Part shown: positions 11,746-25,296 of the stretch, in pieces
Position numbering within the stretch: position 1 is the first letter of the stretch
How the letters are laid out: every line of letters starts with the position of its first letter
NCBI RefSeq assembly: GCF_040939455.1
Contig: NC_134106.1
Coordinates: 75,275,001-75,339,000 of the forward strand
Length of the DNA stretch: 64,000 bases
Reading direction: 5' to 3'
DNA from: Microcebus murinus
Lineage: Eukaryota > Chordata > Mammalia > Primates > Cheirogaleidae
Notes under the pieces: generated by a model
The model's input: the letters and a program-made list of their open reading frames with translations, nothing else
Told to the model about the DNA's origin: nothing
The model's database searches: none
Made by a program: the position numbers and the translations under genes

Positions 11746-14700
11746 TATCTTTTCACTGGCTGTTGTCTCCTAATCTGTCGGCTTCACCATACCTGGGTAA
11801 TAATGAAGCCTACATTTGAAAACAGCACCTGTCACTGGATTCACAGCTCGCTAAGAGAAAGCCTGCTCCTTCTTCAGGTGCCCCAGCCTGGCCTGGCGTA
11901 AGTGCCCAGGAAAGACAGATGGCAGGAGGGCAGATGGATGTCCCGCCAACTCTCAGCAGCTCCACGCCAACCCTCCACCCCCGACCCCCACTCCCTTTGG
12001 AGTGTCCGCATGTTACGAGATGCTGAAACAACCCAACTCTCAGGCACCGGCGTGCTGGGTGGGAGTGGGGCAGTAGGACAGGGATGGAAGAGGAAATGAG
12101 AGGAAGGTGACCAATCTCCCCTTATGCCCAACAGGCCACACCCCACACCCCACCCCTGCCTTTTTCTCCAGGGACCAGAAGAAACCATGCAGGTGGGCAG
12201 AAGGCAGACACCACCCAACTGCTGCCCTCTGGCCCAAGACTCTGGCAGTCCCCAGAGCACTGAGCAGGGAGTTTGCCCTGGCTTATCACCCATCAGATGT
12301 GCTCTCCGGCTTCTCCAAGGGGAACCCTGACACTAGGGCTAATGGTGCTTTGCCACCTGGAACACAGCCAGAGGTCGGCCCCGTGACCGCCACCCGTGAG
12401 CCTCGGGCTGGCAGCCTGGCAGCAGCAGAGGCAGCAAAGAGAGACTCGAGGCCCAGGGCTCCAAGAGGGCTTGGCCTGTGCAGGACCCTGCCCTGCCACG
12501 CTGTGTCACCCTCTCACTTATGCGCACAGGCCCTATCAACTGTACTGAGGGCCACCGCAGTCCAGGCCCGGCCTCTGTCTGCCAGCGTCTTGGCACGCTT
12601 CCCTGAACACGGCTCACAGGGCTGCAATCCCTGCAGCCGACCAGCAACGACCACCTGCCAGACGTTTCCATTGTTTCGATTTACAGCCTACATGGGCACA
12701 ATATTTTTCCTGTCCTTTTCCTACATTGGGTTACTATTTTTCTTTAAAAAACACTTATAAAGTCTATATTTTTTTCTCTGTAAACATAATTTTTATTTTA
12801 GTACAAAAAAAAAAAAAAGAACCAAAGTCACTTAGCTCAAATTTCTCATGGTCTTTAAAACAAAAAGTAGTGCGTGTGCACACAACAATACCCGTGTTAA
12901 AATAAAGCCCGGGCTTGGAGAGTGCTGTGAATGATGCCATTTAGAATTAGAGATTTGAAAAGCTATTTCTGGATTCCAGCAACTCCTAAGGAATAGAGGA
13001 AACATTTATTTTGGGTTGTTTTATTTCATGCCCACTCAATTTCCAATGTGGCTGCTTAAAGCAACATTCGTGGGATGTGACATGGCTATTAATCACCAAG
13101 GCAGCTACTGCAGGCGCAGCCTCGGGGGGCCGCGCTCGCCTTCCCTGCTCTCCCTCTGGTCTCTTCTCCCAAAGGAGGCCAGTGACCTACTAAAAAGATA
13201 ATTACTTCACATGTTTCCTGCTCCGCAGCATCATTGCATCAGTCTGCCGTGAACGGCAGTCACATTGGAAGGAGAGGAGCTTTGGGCTGAGCCTCGGCCC
13301 TTGACTGTGACACTTCTTGGGGTGCAAGCTGATTCGCGAGCCCCTGTAGCCAGAGGGTAGGGGACAAACCCTTCTCCTTCACTGTTAAGGTGCTGAGCTC
13401 TGCAGACAACAGTGCAGTTCCTTCCTGGGCCCAGGCCACATTCCTGTGTGGCTGCCTTCCTTCATTAGCAACCCGGCCACAGGCTGGATTCCAGGGACCC
13501 CGCAAGTGTCCAACAGCTGGACCACGGCACCCTATTCCCAGTAGCCCCTACGAAGACCCTCTGACCCTGCATAGAGTCCATAGCCCATCTATACCTGTTT
13601 CTCACCCTTCTCTGGGGCACTCCTGGACATAGAAATTCAGAGAGTAAATTAATGCCACTGGTTGAACTTGGAAGATTTGGCCCAAGAATGCAAAACTCTC
13701 GCTTCTTATTATCAAGTGTGTGGGAGTCACACACCCTGACGCTCATCCCCAAGCCTCACCACACCCAACCCCAGCTGACACCACCCTGGGGTCTAGCTTG
13801 GGGTGTGGAAGGGGCCAGGCTGCACGCAACTCTGGCTGTTTGTTGGTTTTTGTATTTTTTTTTAAGTTGAACATTTAATGGTTTGCCCTTTGTGCTCTGA
13901 GCAATCCTACATGGGAACACCAGGCTCAACATGTTATGTCCACCAAGTTTTAGCTGTCCTTCTTCCAATGGGCAACTTTCAATCCATCTGTAGAGGAGAT
14001 GGAAGAGCTGTGTGCGTGGGTGTGTACATGCGCATGTGAGAGATATAATGTTTCTTTAACAGTAGGCTTGACTGTGATTAAATATGCAAAACAGTCCCAA
14101 GAAAGAGTTCTCAAAGTACCCTATCCTTCGGATCCTGTAGAAATCCCAACAGATAACTTTTGTGCCTTCGAAGCCCCCTTTTTTTCCTCCCAACCCTCAG
14201 CAGCCTATCAACCCAACCACCTAAGGATAGAACAGATGATTTACAATAGTTGTGATGAGTTTGATGACAGTGACAATTTTAAAACTTGGGAATATTTCAG
14301 ATATGGAAAGAAATGAGGGTTTGTTGCCTTGGTGTCAATGTCACAAAGCCTACATAGAGAGCAGGGACAACCTCCCCAAACCTGCAAACACAGACACTAG
14401 AGCCCACGTTGCTTGGCCAGAGAGTACAACTCTTCGGAGAAGAAGCCCTTGTCCTTCCTTTTTTGTTCTTTCTCAAAGTTCATGCCAAATCAAAAACCCA
14501 GAAACATAAAGACCCTCCCCAACAGGAAGCCCATGGGTCTAAAGTCATGGCCAGGGTCCAGCAGGGACTGACACTCTACTACCCAAGACTGCAAAGACTG
14601 TCTACCCTGCCCACTGGCACTGCCAGAGCACTGCTGAATGGAGCAGGCTGAGATGTACAAAGGACTGGGGTCAAGCCACCTCCTCCCACAAGCTGATGAA

Positions 14701-15100
14701 GGACCCAGGTAGACACCCCAAAAACCCTTCAGGTAAGAGATAACACAACGCAGAATAAGCCTGCAGCACCATCTCCAAATGTCCACTGGGTGGATCATTT
14801 CAAACCAGTGTCATAGCCCTGACTGGCAACGACCAGCAGGGTCACCCTGGATCTCAGATTGCCCAAGTCCGGCTTCTCCTTTAAAGGTTCAATTACACAA
14901 AGAAGAGTGGGTCTAACCCATCACTCCAAGTTCAAACCTATTGAAAATAAACACTAAGGATCCTGGCTGCCTCTCTACTGCATTTGTCCTTGTCCTCTCT
15001 GCTGCCGGATGCTGCCTGTGGGAGACCATCTTGGGACCAAGTCACCACCGGTCCCCACCCACATCACAGGAGGGGTGGCGGAGGATGGGATGGTTAGAAA
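11746..15100. other. Unique sequence, no gene seen
   Basis: This stretch has GC-rich parts (11880-12660, 13090-13640) and AT-rich parts (12680-13080, 13850-14320). Open frames reach 217 codons (12107-12760) but are overlapped by antisense frames of 110 to 139 codons and show no domain. A-runs and T-runs occur near 12807-12820 and 13853-13863. No repeat family was firmly recognised. Confidence 0.4.
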
Positions 15101-15285
15101 CTTGGGCCGTGGATCAGACACAGCTGGTTTGCACACAGACCCTAACACCTGCCAGTGTGTTATCTTGGGCAAGTCATACAAACTCTCTGAGCCCCGGGTT
15201 CCTCAACCATAAACAGGAGCTGATAATGACCAACAGAACAAGTGAGATGTGGCGACTGAGAGACAGCAAGTGTTGAAGGAGAGGC
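15101..15285 (+). repeat. MIR SINE
   Basis: Sense MIR pattern: 'tgtgttatcttgggcaagtcatacaaactctctgagcc' followed by 'cctcaaccataaacaggagctgataatgacc' and a decayed 3' part. Confidence 0.75.
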
Positions 15286-15542
15286 AGGCATCCCTGTCAC
15301 AGTCATTGCAGTTACTCCCTGAGTCCCCAAGTCCCTACTCATCCTTGATCTAGGAAAGCCACTTTAAATCCCTCCAAAAAAAACACGTTTTTTAACCCAA
15401 AGTACTAGCTTACTCTGCATCACTAAAACTGTTGTAAAATGAGTTTCAGGGTGAAGAGGAAAGTCTCTTCTACACAACCTTATTAAAGATAACGAAATTG
15501 TCGGGAGAGAAGAAAATAAGTCTACTAACATGTTAGGAAAAA

Positions 15543-15543
<1 letters not shown>
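15286..15543. other. Unique sequence, nothing recognised
   Basis: No repeat, RNA or gene recognised. Confidence 0.4.

Positions 15544-15597
<54 letters not shown>
15544..15597. repeat. (GT)n microsatellite
   Basis: Uninterrupted GT dinucleotide run of about 26 units. It produces Cys-Val-rich open frames across it that are not genes. Confidence 0.98.
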
Positions 15598-16569
15598 GGA
15601 AAGCTTTCTAACAGCACCTGCCTCTTTTATGTACCCCAAAGTATCAGCCAATTTTCTTCTTCCCAAATCCCAGGTAGAGACAAGGTGGGCAAAACAAAGC
15701 CAGAAAGGGTGGTGTGGGCAGAGCCTCTCGGCACATGGTGTTGCCATAGAAGCAGCAGGTTCTTTCCAGAGTCAGCCAACCCCAGAGAGGAACCTGAATG
15801 TTATTCAGACGGTTCCCACACAAGGGAAATTAACTTACTTTTCAGAATCACAGCCTTCCTTAGCAATACCTGTGAGTGACACAGTGGTTAATGTTAGTCG
15901 TCAGGACTGTGATTCCTTGAGATTTTTTTTTTAAAACTGTATACTAATGCATGCAAAACAAAATTATAATGGGAGACGTGGAGCCATAAATTATAGCTCA
16001 GGCTGCCTGGGGTGGGTTAATAATTTCACTGTTGCATTATTTTCATATTTCAAAAAATTGTATGGAGAAACATATTCCATCATCAGCACCACTGCGGAGA
16101 TCTTACAGAAGTCCCAGCCCCTCGGCCATTAGAGTGAGGCAGCAAGAGGGCCAATACCTTTGGGGCCCAGACCTTCTCCCCTCCTTCCCCCCCATACTTC
16201 GGCAGGTGCGTGGTGTGTGTGCACTCAGCCTGCTCCGACAGCCAGCCAGAGCCTGCTCTCGTTCCAGAGACAGAGGCCTGACCGCCGTGTGTGTGTGAGC
16301 AGTGAGAGGAAGGAGACAACTGCTGGACCCCAGCATTCTCCAGGTTCTCTGCCACTGAGTTTGAGCATCATTGGACAACAGTCAAGTAATGAAGTGCCCT
16401 TCAGAGGCAGATCCATGACTTAATGCTTCAGGGTGACTTTAGACTGTTCTTGGCAATGAGAATTGCCCAAAGGGCTTAAGGGCTGGCTGCAGCCTCCACT
16501 TCCCCTCTCAATCCAAAGCCTCAAAGGTAAAGGGTGCCCACAGGCCCTCAAAACAATCCAGAAATAGAG
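15598..16569. other. Unique sequence, no gene seen
   Basis: The block at about 15930-16100 is AT-rich and contains several TAAT/ATTA cores and an ATGCA-type motif. It has no repeat identity and could be conserved non-coding DNA, but nothing in the sequence alone proves it. Open frames at 16083-16423 lie on both strands and are spurious. Confidence 0.3.
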
Positions 16570-19500
16570 TATGTCTCCCCATTTATTTAGATCTTAGATA
16601 TAAGTCTTACAGGTTTTGTTAAATTTGCATTTCAAATTTTATGACCCATTGTAAATGATATTATATGATTAACTCTGGTACCCTTATGTTCATTGCCAGT
16701 ATATAAAAATATGATTGATTTTTGTATGTTCATCTTTGCATCCTGTGACCTTGCTGAACTCACTTCTCAGTTCTAAGACATTTTTGTAGATATCTTGGGA
16801 TTTTTCTACGTAAACAAGCATGTCACATATATCTAGTCTGAATACGTTGTGGTCAGAGAACTTACTCTGTATGACTTCAATTTTTAAAAATTGGTTGCAA
16901 GGGTTTTTTTTTTTTTTATGGCATAGGATATGGTGTATCTTGATAATGTTAGGTGAGCACCTGAAAAGAATGCATACTCCACTTTTGCTGCGTGGGGTGT
17001 TCCATAAATGTTGATTAGATCCTGTTGGTTGATGGTGGTGTTGAGTTCTTCTGTATCTATGCTGATTTTCTGTCCAGTTGTTCTACCAATTGTTGACAGA
17101 GGGATATTGAAGTGTCCTACTATAATTGTGGATTGGTCTATTTCTCCTTTCAGTTCTATTAGTTTTTACTTCACACATTTTGCATCCTGCCTGTGTTTTA
17201 CATACACATTTAGGATTGCGGTACCTTCTTCATGGATTGACCCTTTTTATCATTATTAAATGTCCTTTCTTGTCTCTGGGAATTTTCTTTGCATAATACA
17301 TCTTTTCATCCTTTACATTCAACCTGTCTATATTGCTAGATTTGAAGTGAGTTTCTTGTAGACAGCACAGAGTTCAGTCATGTTTTTTAATCCACTTTGT
17401 CAAGGTCTTTCAACTGAATTATTTGACTATTTATAATTACTGTAATTATTGATATGTTAGGGCTTAAGTCTGACTTTTTGAAATTGTTCTGTTTTTCATT
17501 TCTCTGCTTTATTTTTCTTACCTTCCTTTAGGTAACTGGAACATTTTTAAAAATTTCATTTTGATGTATCTGTAGTGTTTGTGAATGTATCTCTCTGTGT
17601 AGCTTTTTTAGTGGTTGCTGTAGGTATTTTATATACGTAACTTATCATACCCTACATGTGTCAGCATTTTAGCAGTTCAAATGAAGTATAGAAAACTTCT
17701 CTTATGTCCCTTTACCCTTCCTAAGAATAATATAATTGTCTTAAATATTGCCTGTACTCATTTAGAAACACAACAGACCATGTAACAACTTTTGCTTACT
17801 GTCAAATGGAATTTTAAAAACTCAAGAGGAGACGGTTAGTCTATTGTATTTATCTATATTTTTGCTTACTGTGTTTTTTCTTCCTTCCTGATCTTCCAAG
17901 TTTATTTCTTTTATTCTAGCTATTCTTTCTGTTTAGAGAAATTTTTTAGCTATTCTTTTAGGATAACTCTGCTGATGATAAATTTTAGTTTTCCTTCATC
18001 TGAAAATGTCTTGCTTTCTTTTTCACTCCTGAATAACATTTTTACTAGATATAGCATTCTGATTTGATAGCTCTTTCAGTGCTTGAAAAATGTCATGCCA
18101 CTTCTTTCTGGCCTCCATGGTTTTGGATAAGAAATCTGCTGTGATTCAAATTATTTCTCTTTCTCTACTATTTTCAAGATTTTTTTCTTTGTCTTAATTT
18201 TTAGATGTTTCATTGTGATGTGTGTTGGTATGAATTTCTCTGGGTTTATCCTGTTTAAGATTTGCTCAGCTTCCTGAATTTACAGATAGTGTCTTTCCCA
18301 AATTTGGGACATTTTCAGCCATTATTTCTTTGCCTTTTCAGCACTGCTCTTTCTCTTATATTTGTAGGACTTCCAAGGACCCAAATGTTAGATCTTTTGT
18401 TATAGTCCCACAGTTTCCTGAGACTCAGAGTTTTCTTTATTTCCAGTCTATCTTCTCTATGTGGTTCAGATTTGGCAATTTTCATTGTTCTATCTTCCAG
18501 TTCACTGATTCTTTCCTGTTTTCTTCATTTTGTTGTTGAGATCATCCACTGAGTTTTTTCTTTAGGTTTCTGTATTTTTCCATCCTAAAATTTGCATTTG
18601 GTTCTCCTTTATATCTTCCATTTCTTAGACTTTCAATTTTTTTTTTGCTGAGATTTTCTATTTTTTTTGTTTCAGGATGTTTCTAATTTCTCCTTGAATA
18701 TTTCTATGATGGCAGCTTTAAAATACTTTTCAGATTCCTCTAACATCTCTATCATCTTGGTGCTCACGTCTACTGATTATCGTTTCTCATTCAGTTTGAG
18801 ATCTTCCTGATTCTTGATGTGAGTGATTTTCATTTGAAACATGTACGTTTTCATGTCATACAGTGGGACTCTGAATCTTATTTAAACCTCTGGCTTTCTC
18901 TGACACTACTGTGGCAGGGACAGGCAAAGGCAGCAGTCCAGGTTCCCTGCTTGCCCTCCGTTGACACCCGAGTGATGCAGGTGGACTCCTTATTACTGCT
19001 GGGGAGAGGTGGGAGCGCTGGTTCCCCACTGACACAGCAGCACGTGTGGCATCATGACTGCTGGGTGGCAGTGACGGTTCTAACCCTCCACTTGGCCTCC
19101 TCTAACATTTCCATAGCAGGAGATGGAAGCAGTTGTCCAGGTAGAGGTAGATGTCCATGCTCCTCACATGGTCTCTGCTCACACCAGAACGGCTAGGGCT
19201 TGTTGCCACCTAGCAGGGGGAGCGGGAGGGGGATGCAAGCCCCATCTCCCTGCTTGGCCTTTCTCTGACACCATCCTGGCGATGGAGTTTTGGAGCCTTA
19301 TTACAGCCTGGGGAAAGCAGAAGTCCAGGCTACCCCCTTGGCTTCTCCTGGTATGGATGGGGGGCTAGGGCCACAGTTCTTTCTGTGCTGTTTGACTGAA
19401 GCAGAACATATTAGCTGCAAGTTTTCTGTCTTGGTAGGTGTCCCAGTCCTCTGGCTGGCTAAAGAAAGCAGGATATGTTGTGGCTTTTTGTGTGTGTCTG

Positions 19501-19650
19501 TTCCTGTTGGTGTTTCTAGGAAGCCGGTTTCACCAGTCTGGGACAGATGACGCAAACAAAAGCCCAGGGAACTCACCACTGCATCATTCTCATGATCCTG
19601 GCTGATCTGTCTTCCAGTCTCCACATTTCAAAGGCATCTTAGGTTTGTTT
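16570..19650 (-). mobile_element. Old L1M/HAL1-like LINE, antisense
   Basis: The plus strand reads as antisense L1: 'cctgtgaccttgctgaactca' (ORF2), 'tgaatacgttgtggtcagagaactt' and 'tgctgattttctgtccagttgttctaccaa' (ORF2 5' half), ORF1-region text to about 18840, then a GC-rich 5' UTR at about 18900-19640. The 5' UTR part is made of degenerate units of about 65-85 bp that repeat phrases such as 'gtccaggttccctgcttg' and 'cttggcctttctctgacacc'. No ORF longer than about 125 codons survives. The 3' portion of the element is missing. Confidence 0.75.
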
Positions 19651-20159
19651 TATATGACGTCCAGGACTTTCAGCTGTCTTTGATAGAAAGAGCAGATAAA
19701 AATAAATCTGCTCCATCTTCTTGGAAGTGTAAGTCCTATTGCAAGTTTCTAAACATGACATATTTAGGTATGAATTTTAGAAAGTTCACCTGGAGGAGGT
19801 GTGAACTGATAATGACTGATTATTGGCTGATAATGTTAAATTTATTTAGCTTCTATATAATAGAGACAGAGACAGAGAGAAAAAGAGAGGACATCATGCA
19901 TAGATGTGAATATGTACTACATGTCATATTTTCTCCCTTTTAAATATCTCTTAAAGATGCACCACTGATTTAATAATAATATATCAGAAATAAGGAAGTA
20001 TTATGTGGTAAATGTGTATAAAATTACAGACACCCCAATGTCAAAAAAGTAAAATAGACAGGTACACATGTTATAATAAGATAATGAATACTTCCAACAT
20101 ACATTAATATATTTGATTATTAATCTATTCAATTATTAATATATTCAATATATCATGGA
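19651..20159. other. AT-rich sequence, nothing firm
   Basis: Contains a purine-rich 'gagacagagacagagagaaa' tract near 19863 and AT-rich text with ATATTCAAT-like repeats near 20110-20150. Confidence 0.4.
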
Positions 20160-20660
20160 GAGTTTTATATCTTGCTTTTTTATTTACCTAATGTTTCCTT
20201 ATATAAAATTTCCCATGTCACTAAATATACTTGAAGTCACAATTTTCATGATTATTTCCTTAGGGTAAATTTCTAGAAAAAAGTATTACTGGATCAAAAA
20301 CTGTAAACTTTATTTATAGCTTTTGACATATATCACCCCCTCACTTTCCAGAAAGATTATATCAATTTTTATTCCTTCTCCCAGTGTATAAGCTTGTTCC
20401 TTCTCCCACTGTATAAGATGTATCCCTAATTAATTTAATGTATCAAAGCTGAGTATTATCCTTTCAAATGGCTTTGCTAATTCAACAAAGTAAAATATTA
20501 TCTCATTTTAATTTACTTTTCTTTGATTATGAATAATTTATCAAGTATGTTTACATATTTATTAGCCATGCATATGTCTTCTTCAAATTATCTATAGTTT
20601 GCCATTTATATACTGTGGTATTAGTATTTTTCTTATTTAGTTACAGAAGCTATTTATATA
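20160..20660 (-). repeat. Probable old L1 3'-end fragment, antisense
   Basis: Phrases such as 'ccttagggtaaatttctagaaa', 'ttactggatcaaaaactgtaaac' and 'tccagaaagattatatcaa' match the pattern of antisense old L1 3' ends. A 25-bp tandem duplication ('ttccttctcccagtgtataag', again with one change) lies at 20372-20417. Confidence 0.5.
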
Positions 20661-22380
20661 TTAAGGAAATTAAACTACCGCCAGTTATACTTATATAGAT
20701 ATGTCCCTACTGTGTCATGTTTTTAGCTTTGCTTTCAAAATATGTACATTTTAATTTTTATATAAACAATTTAATCTAACACTTTTGCTTTGAAAATTTT
20801 TTTTCCTATTAGGAATGTTTTTTAAACATTGTGTGAAAGGATGGCTCACTTTTTTTATTTTGCTATTTTATTTTGTGGTTTGTTTTAACTTTTAAAGATG
20901 AGCAGAGGTGAGAGATGTAGGTCTATCCCAGTGGGAAACAGGAATAAATATACCAACATAGTTAACTGTAGCAAGTGCCACTTGGCTGACCCAAGAAGGA
21001 TCTATGAAGGTGAACAGACTCTTGTTTATATCTGCTTAAAATAGCCATTCCCTCGTCCCAGACAATTCCCTTGATCGTCCTCCTTCCAATCGACTTCACA
21101 GACAAGTCCTTGCTTTAACCTCTCTCCTACTTTATTCTCTAATCTACCAGGAAATTAACACAAGTCCTAAAATACTGGGGCTCCTTTCCCCACTCTAGCT
21201 CCCACTCATAGAGGAGAAGCTTTTGCCAGGCATCCTTTCATTTTTGATTCTACAATTGAAATAAGTAAAAGCAAACTTTGCTGTTCTATTGACAACAGAA
21301 TATGTACCTTTGGGGAACAGAAATACTTCTCTAAAGAAAAAAAAAATCTCTGTGGGTGAATCTATTGTAATAACCACCCCTCCCAGCAAAAATCCAAACC
21401 CTTCATCCTCCATTTAAAACATTGAAGCTACCCAGTTGTTGGGCTCCATTTATGCACATCATCTGGATGTCAGGTGTTAGATGAACACATCTGTCGCCAA
21501 GGCCTAGAGCATAATATTGAAAAGACCCCTCAGTGGGAGTTGGCCAACAGGCCCCCTATTGGTTTGCTGCCCCTCAGCCACAGAGGAACCTGCATGGTGC
21601 CTAATACATATGCAGGCTTCCCAGAGATTCATTTTAGGACATTCTTCACTTGCTACTCAGATTTCACTACCACCCTTTGTCTGACTAATTTGTTACCAGG
21701 TTCCAACCCTTTCCTGGGCCATTCCAAAGGCAATACCGTCATCTTGGTTATGACAAGCCCATTTCAGTTCTTAGTACTGATGTGTCCTTGCACATAATTG
21801 AAAATTAAAAAGAAAATAACCTGACTATTGTTTTCCTTACAAAAGCATTTCCAAAATTAACAATGTATTATGTCTGTGACAAAAATAATTTATCTGCTTT
21901 GCAAGGACACCACCTGAGAATAAACTTTTGCAAGATCATTTGAGTTTTTGTGTAAGATCTAAGGATAGCAGAAGTTATCCAAATTATTGAATGCCAAAGA
22001 ATGCAACATAAGATGGCAGCCGGCGTGAATGCATTTTCAAAGGTTCAGGGAGGCTATGGAAGCTAGTCTATAGAGAACTTGCCAGAGGTCAGGCGGGCAG
22101 GGTCCTTGTACCACCTCTGTCATGGACTGGACCTGAGATACAACACTTTTGAGCTTTGCTCTAAAAGGAAACCCAATTTTCATCCCTGCCTGCACTCCAC
22201 TGCTTTTGCTGACCTGCATACAATTGTGCTGACACAAAGCACTTCTCATCTAATTGTTGAAAATTATTTTTAAAACAATACTTAAGGTCTCTGGAAACTG
22301 TCCTAGGGCATACAGAAAGTGGAGAAACATCTATTCAAGAAAATCTAAATTTCAATAAAAATAGTAAGAATTTGTGGAAG
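20661..22380. other. Unassigned sequence, partly L1 5'-UTR-like
   Basis: Text near 21160-21220 ('ctggggctcctttccccactc') resembles text inside the L1 5' region at 22605-22640, so this part may belong to an L1 5' UTR. The remainder is unassigned. Open frames of 64 to 107 codons show no domain. Confidence 0.3.
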
Positions 22381-23854
22381 TTGAGCCATGACTCACTTAT
22401 ATACACCCCACTCCCACAACAGCTGAGTGCGATGGAAGCTCTACTCTGAGCAGGCCAGGAAGATGAGGCTCCCTCTCCCTTGGCTTTCAGTCCAGAGCTA
22501 TGGCTTCATCGTGCTAGAAGCAGACCACTGGTATCTCTTATTGACCCTCCTCCCTCACTGCCAGCTCCATACAGAAGTTCTATTCCAGGTACTTACAGCC
22601 AAGAGAGCTGGGGCTCCCTTCCCCACACCAAGCCCCCTCTTGTAGGGCAGAAGCTCTCCTCCAGACACAGCATGTCAGGAATACTCCATCCTGAACATCC
22701 TGCCCAAGCTTACCAGGGTGGCAATCTTGTACCAGGAAGATAAGCTGAGACAGTCAGGAACTACCATCCCTGTCCAGAGCCCTACTTAGAAAGCAGAGGT
22801 GTCACTGCAGGAGAAGCAAGCTCCACCTCCAGCTCTGAAGCAGCAGTACTGAGGTTCTGCTCGGGAAGAGAGACATAAGAAGACTTTGCTCTGTGGGTTT
22901 GCCTCAAGAGACTAGCTTTATTTGGAGCAAGCCATATGGAAGATCACGCCTATGAGTGTTGTTACAAATGATGAAGATGGTGATGGTAAGCAATTAAGAG
23001 TTGCTAGTAGTTCCATGATTCTTTTAGCAACAAGCTAAAGATGATAGTTCAGCAAAATAGTATATCAGCTAGAGGTTTAACAGAAAAGAAAGAAAAAACA
23101 ACAGGGAAAGAGACAGCTAGGAAGAGCCCTCTGGGGTGAGAGCAACCTCAAAGACTGGAAATGCTTTGCCTCTACAAAGGGATGCCACCTTAATTGAAAC
23201 AAAGTATATGTTCCAGGGTAGTGTTAAAAAAAATATAAAGTAACTGCAAGTGATTAATGGGGGCTAAATATTGGTGTGACACCAATAGAGGCAGACCATC
23301 CAAAAGTTTATGGGGGAGGTGAGGAAAAGAGATAGTCAAACAGAGCCTAGCTAACACACCAGTCATTCCAGGCACTCAGGGAGACAGTCACATGCTCAAG
23401 GTTGTGCCCTCTCAGGAGTGACTCAGAGGCTGAACACTATAGGAAAAATATATTTCATGAAATAGTCCAGCCAAGTCACTAAGTAAATGAACAAGCAGAC
23501 AACAACAAGCCCCATAAGAGAGGCTCAGTATCCAAAGTTGCTACAATGTGTTATTTAAAATATCTAGTTAAAAAAAATACAAAATATGCAAATAAACAGG
23601 TAAACTGTTTTTCCCATAAACAGAAAAAAAAAGCAGGCAATAAACACTGCCTTTAAGGCTACCTGGGTATTGGATTTAGGAAACAAAGACTTCAAAGCCA
23701 ATTATAAGTATGTTCAAACAAATGAAAGGAAATCATTTTTAAAGATTTAAAGGAGGTATAATAACAATGCTTAATCAAATAAAGAATATCAATAAATAGA
23801 AATCATTTAAAAAGAGAAGTTCTGAAGTTGAAAAATAAATAACTGAAATGAAAA

Positions 23855-23864
23855 TTTTCACAAG
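23855..23864. repeat. Left target-site duplication of the young L1
   Basis: TTTTCACAAG here is repeated at 27858-27867, directly after the A-rich tail of the L1. Confidence 0.8.
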
Positions 23865-25296
23865 GAGGGGGAGGATCAAGATGGCGGACGAGAAACACCG
23901 CCAGAAAGAGTGTCTCTGCAGAAAAGACAGATTCTAGCAGAAATTAGAAAAAAGAAGCAAGAAGGTGAGCATACAGCAGATGAGGGCCGGAAGGAGGGGT
24001 ACCAGAGACCCCGGGAGACTCCATGGGAGGAGGCTGCGGAGAACTGGAAGCTGAGACCACCGGAGCAGCCCGGGGACCAGCGGGAAGGGTAGGTAGATAA
24101 ATCATCTTTCCCCTCCCCTGCATTTGGGACTGCTGGTGGGCTCCCCAGCGGGTGGAGAGACCTGCGGACACCAGCCCAGAGATGGCCGCCGCCAGCTAGC
24201 GGTGAGCTTATAGTGGACGCGGCACCAGACTCCCAAATCCATCGGGGCACCTCCGTGTGCACAGACCCAAACCGCGCGTCAGGCGCCATATTGCCTCCTC
24301 CTCCCCTCCGCCTACACTACCCGCAGCTGCCCAGAGAGACAATACAGCCACCAGCCCGAGGCACCTCCAGGGAACGGGACCTTCCCTTTTGGGACCCTAC
24401 AGCTGACTCAGGGGAACTCAGACTGTGAGCTCCCTACCCGCCAGCCCTCCCAGGTGCTGCTGGCATGGTGTCCCAGGAGAACGGTGCCAACTCAGAGGCT
24501 GAGAGACATAGACCCAGCTTGGGCTCCCTGTGGGTGAATTGGGACCGGATATCCTCTCCCTGGTGGGGATACAGTTTGAACTCTGGGACCCAGAGGTCGG
24601 ACCTGCAGACCAGATCCCCTACACCAAGGGCTAGCATTGCCCGGGGCACAGAAGGGTTATACGTGAACAGCCTACTGAGGTGTGTGTGCCTCCAGGGGTG
24701 GATCAGCATCCTAGACAACAACCCTCCTCCCAGGAGGAGGCCGTGCACCCAACCCAGGTGGCGTTCCTATACAGGGAACCTCCCTGCCGGCATCACAGTC
24801 CGGGGAGGCCTGGTGGCTTGTGGTCTGGCCTGCTGGCAGAGGCCCAGGAGTAGCTGCGGAGTTGGGGAGGGTGGAAAGAAGCGAGGCCTGCTCCAGACTG
24901 CGGGTCTCAGACAGCCCCACCCCCACAAGCAGACTTTCTGGCTGAGCGGGACCATTCCAGCCCCGCCCAGACAGCTTTTCCTGGAAGCAGAGAACAGAAC
25001 TTTGACCCCTGCTAAGGGCATTGGTGGAGCCTGAGGGCAGGCTTTCCCAACCAGCTCCGCCCAGAACAAGAGCTGATAACAGGACACAAAAACAATAGCA
25101 TAGCTTGTTCCTCCAAGCAAGCGCCACCTACTGAAAGGGACGGCATCCTGCACAGCCTTTTCACGGCACCCACTGACTCATTATACAGGGAGTGGTCGAA
25201 TCTCACCCACAGACACCACCTAGCGGGTCAGAAACTAAACAAAGCATGTAAATACACAAACAAAAACCTAAAGGAAAGAAACAAAAACTGATTGAC
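23865..25296 (+). promoter_or_regulatory. L1 5' UTR / internal promoter
   Basis: About 1.43 kb of GC-rich, CpG-containing DNA precedes ORF1. CAAGATGGCGG at 23877-23887 fits the YY1 site found just inside the start of L1 elements, where YY1 positions RNA polymerase II initiation. Antisense frames of 128 to 138 codons here (24711-25153) are not genes. Confidence 0.8.

Noticed and set aside
12107..12760. 217-codon open frame
   Set aside because: GC-rich, mirrored by antisense frames of 110 to 139 codons, no domain, no splice or promoter signal.
13999..14316. 105-codon frame with an acidic end (SCDEFDDSDNFKTWEYF)
   Set aside because: Looks protein-like by eye but I recognise no family, and no splice sites or conservation evidence can be shown from this sequence.
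15530..15934. Cys-Val-rich frames across the GT repeat
   Set aside because: They are translations of the (GT)n microsatellite.
24711..25153. Antisense frames in the L1 5' UTR
   Set aside because: They are shadows in CpG-rich L1 promoter DNA, on the strand opposite to the L1 genes.
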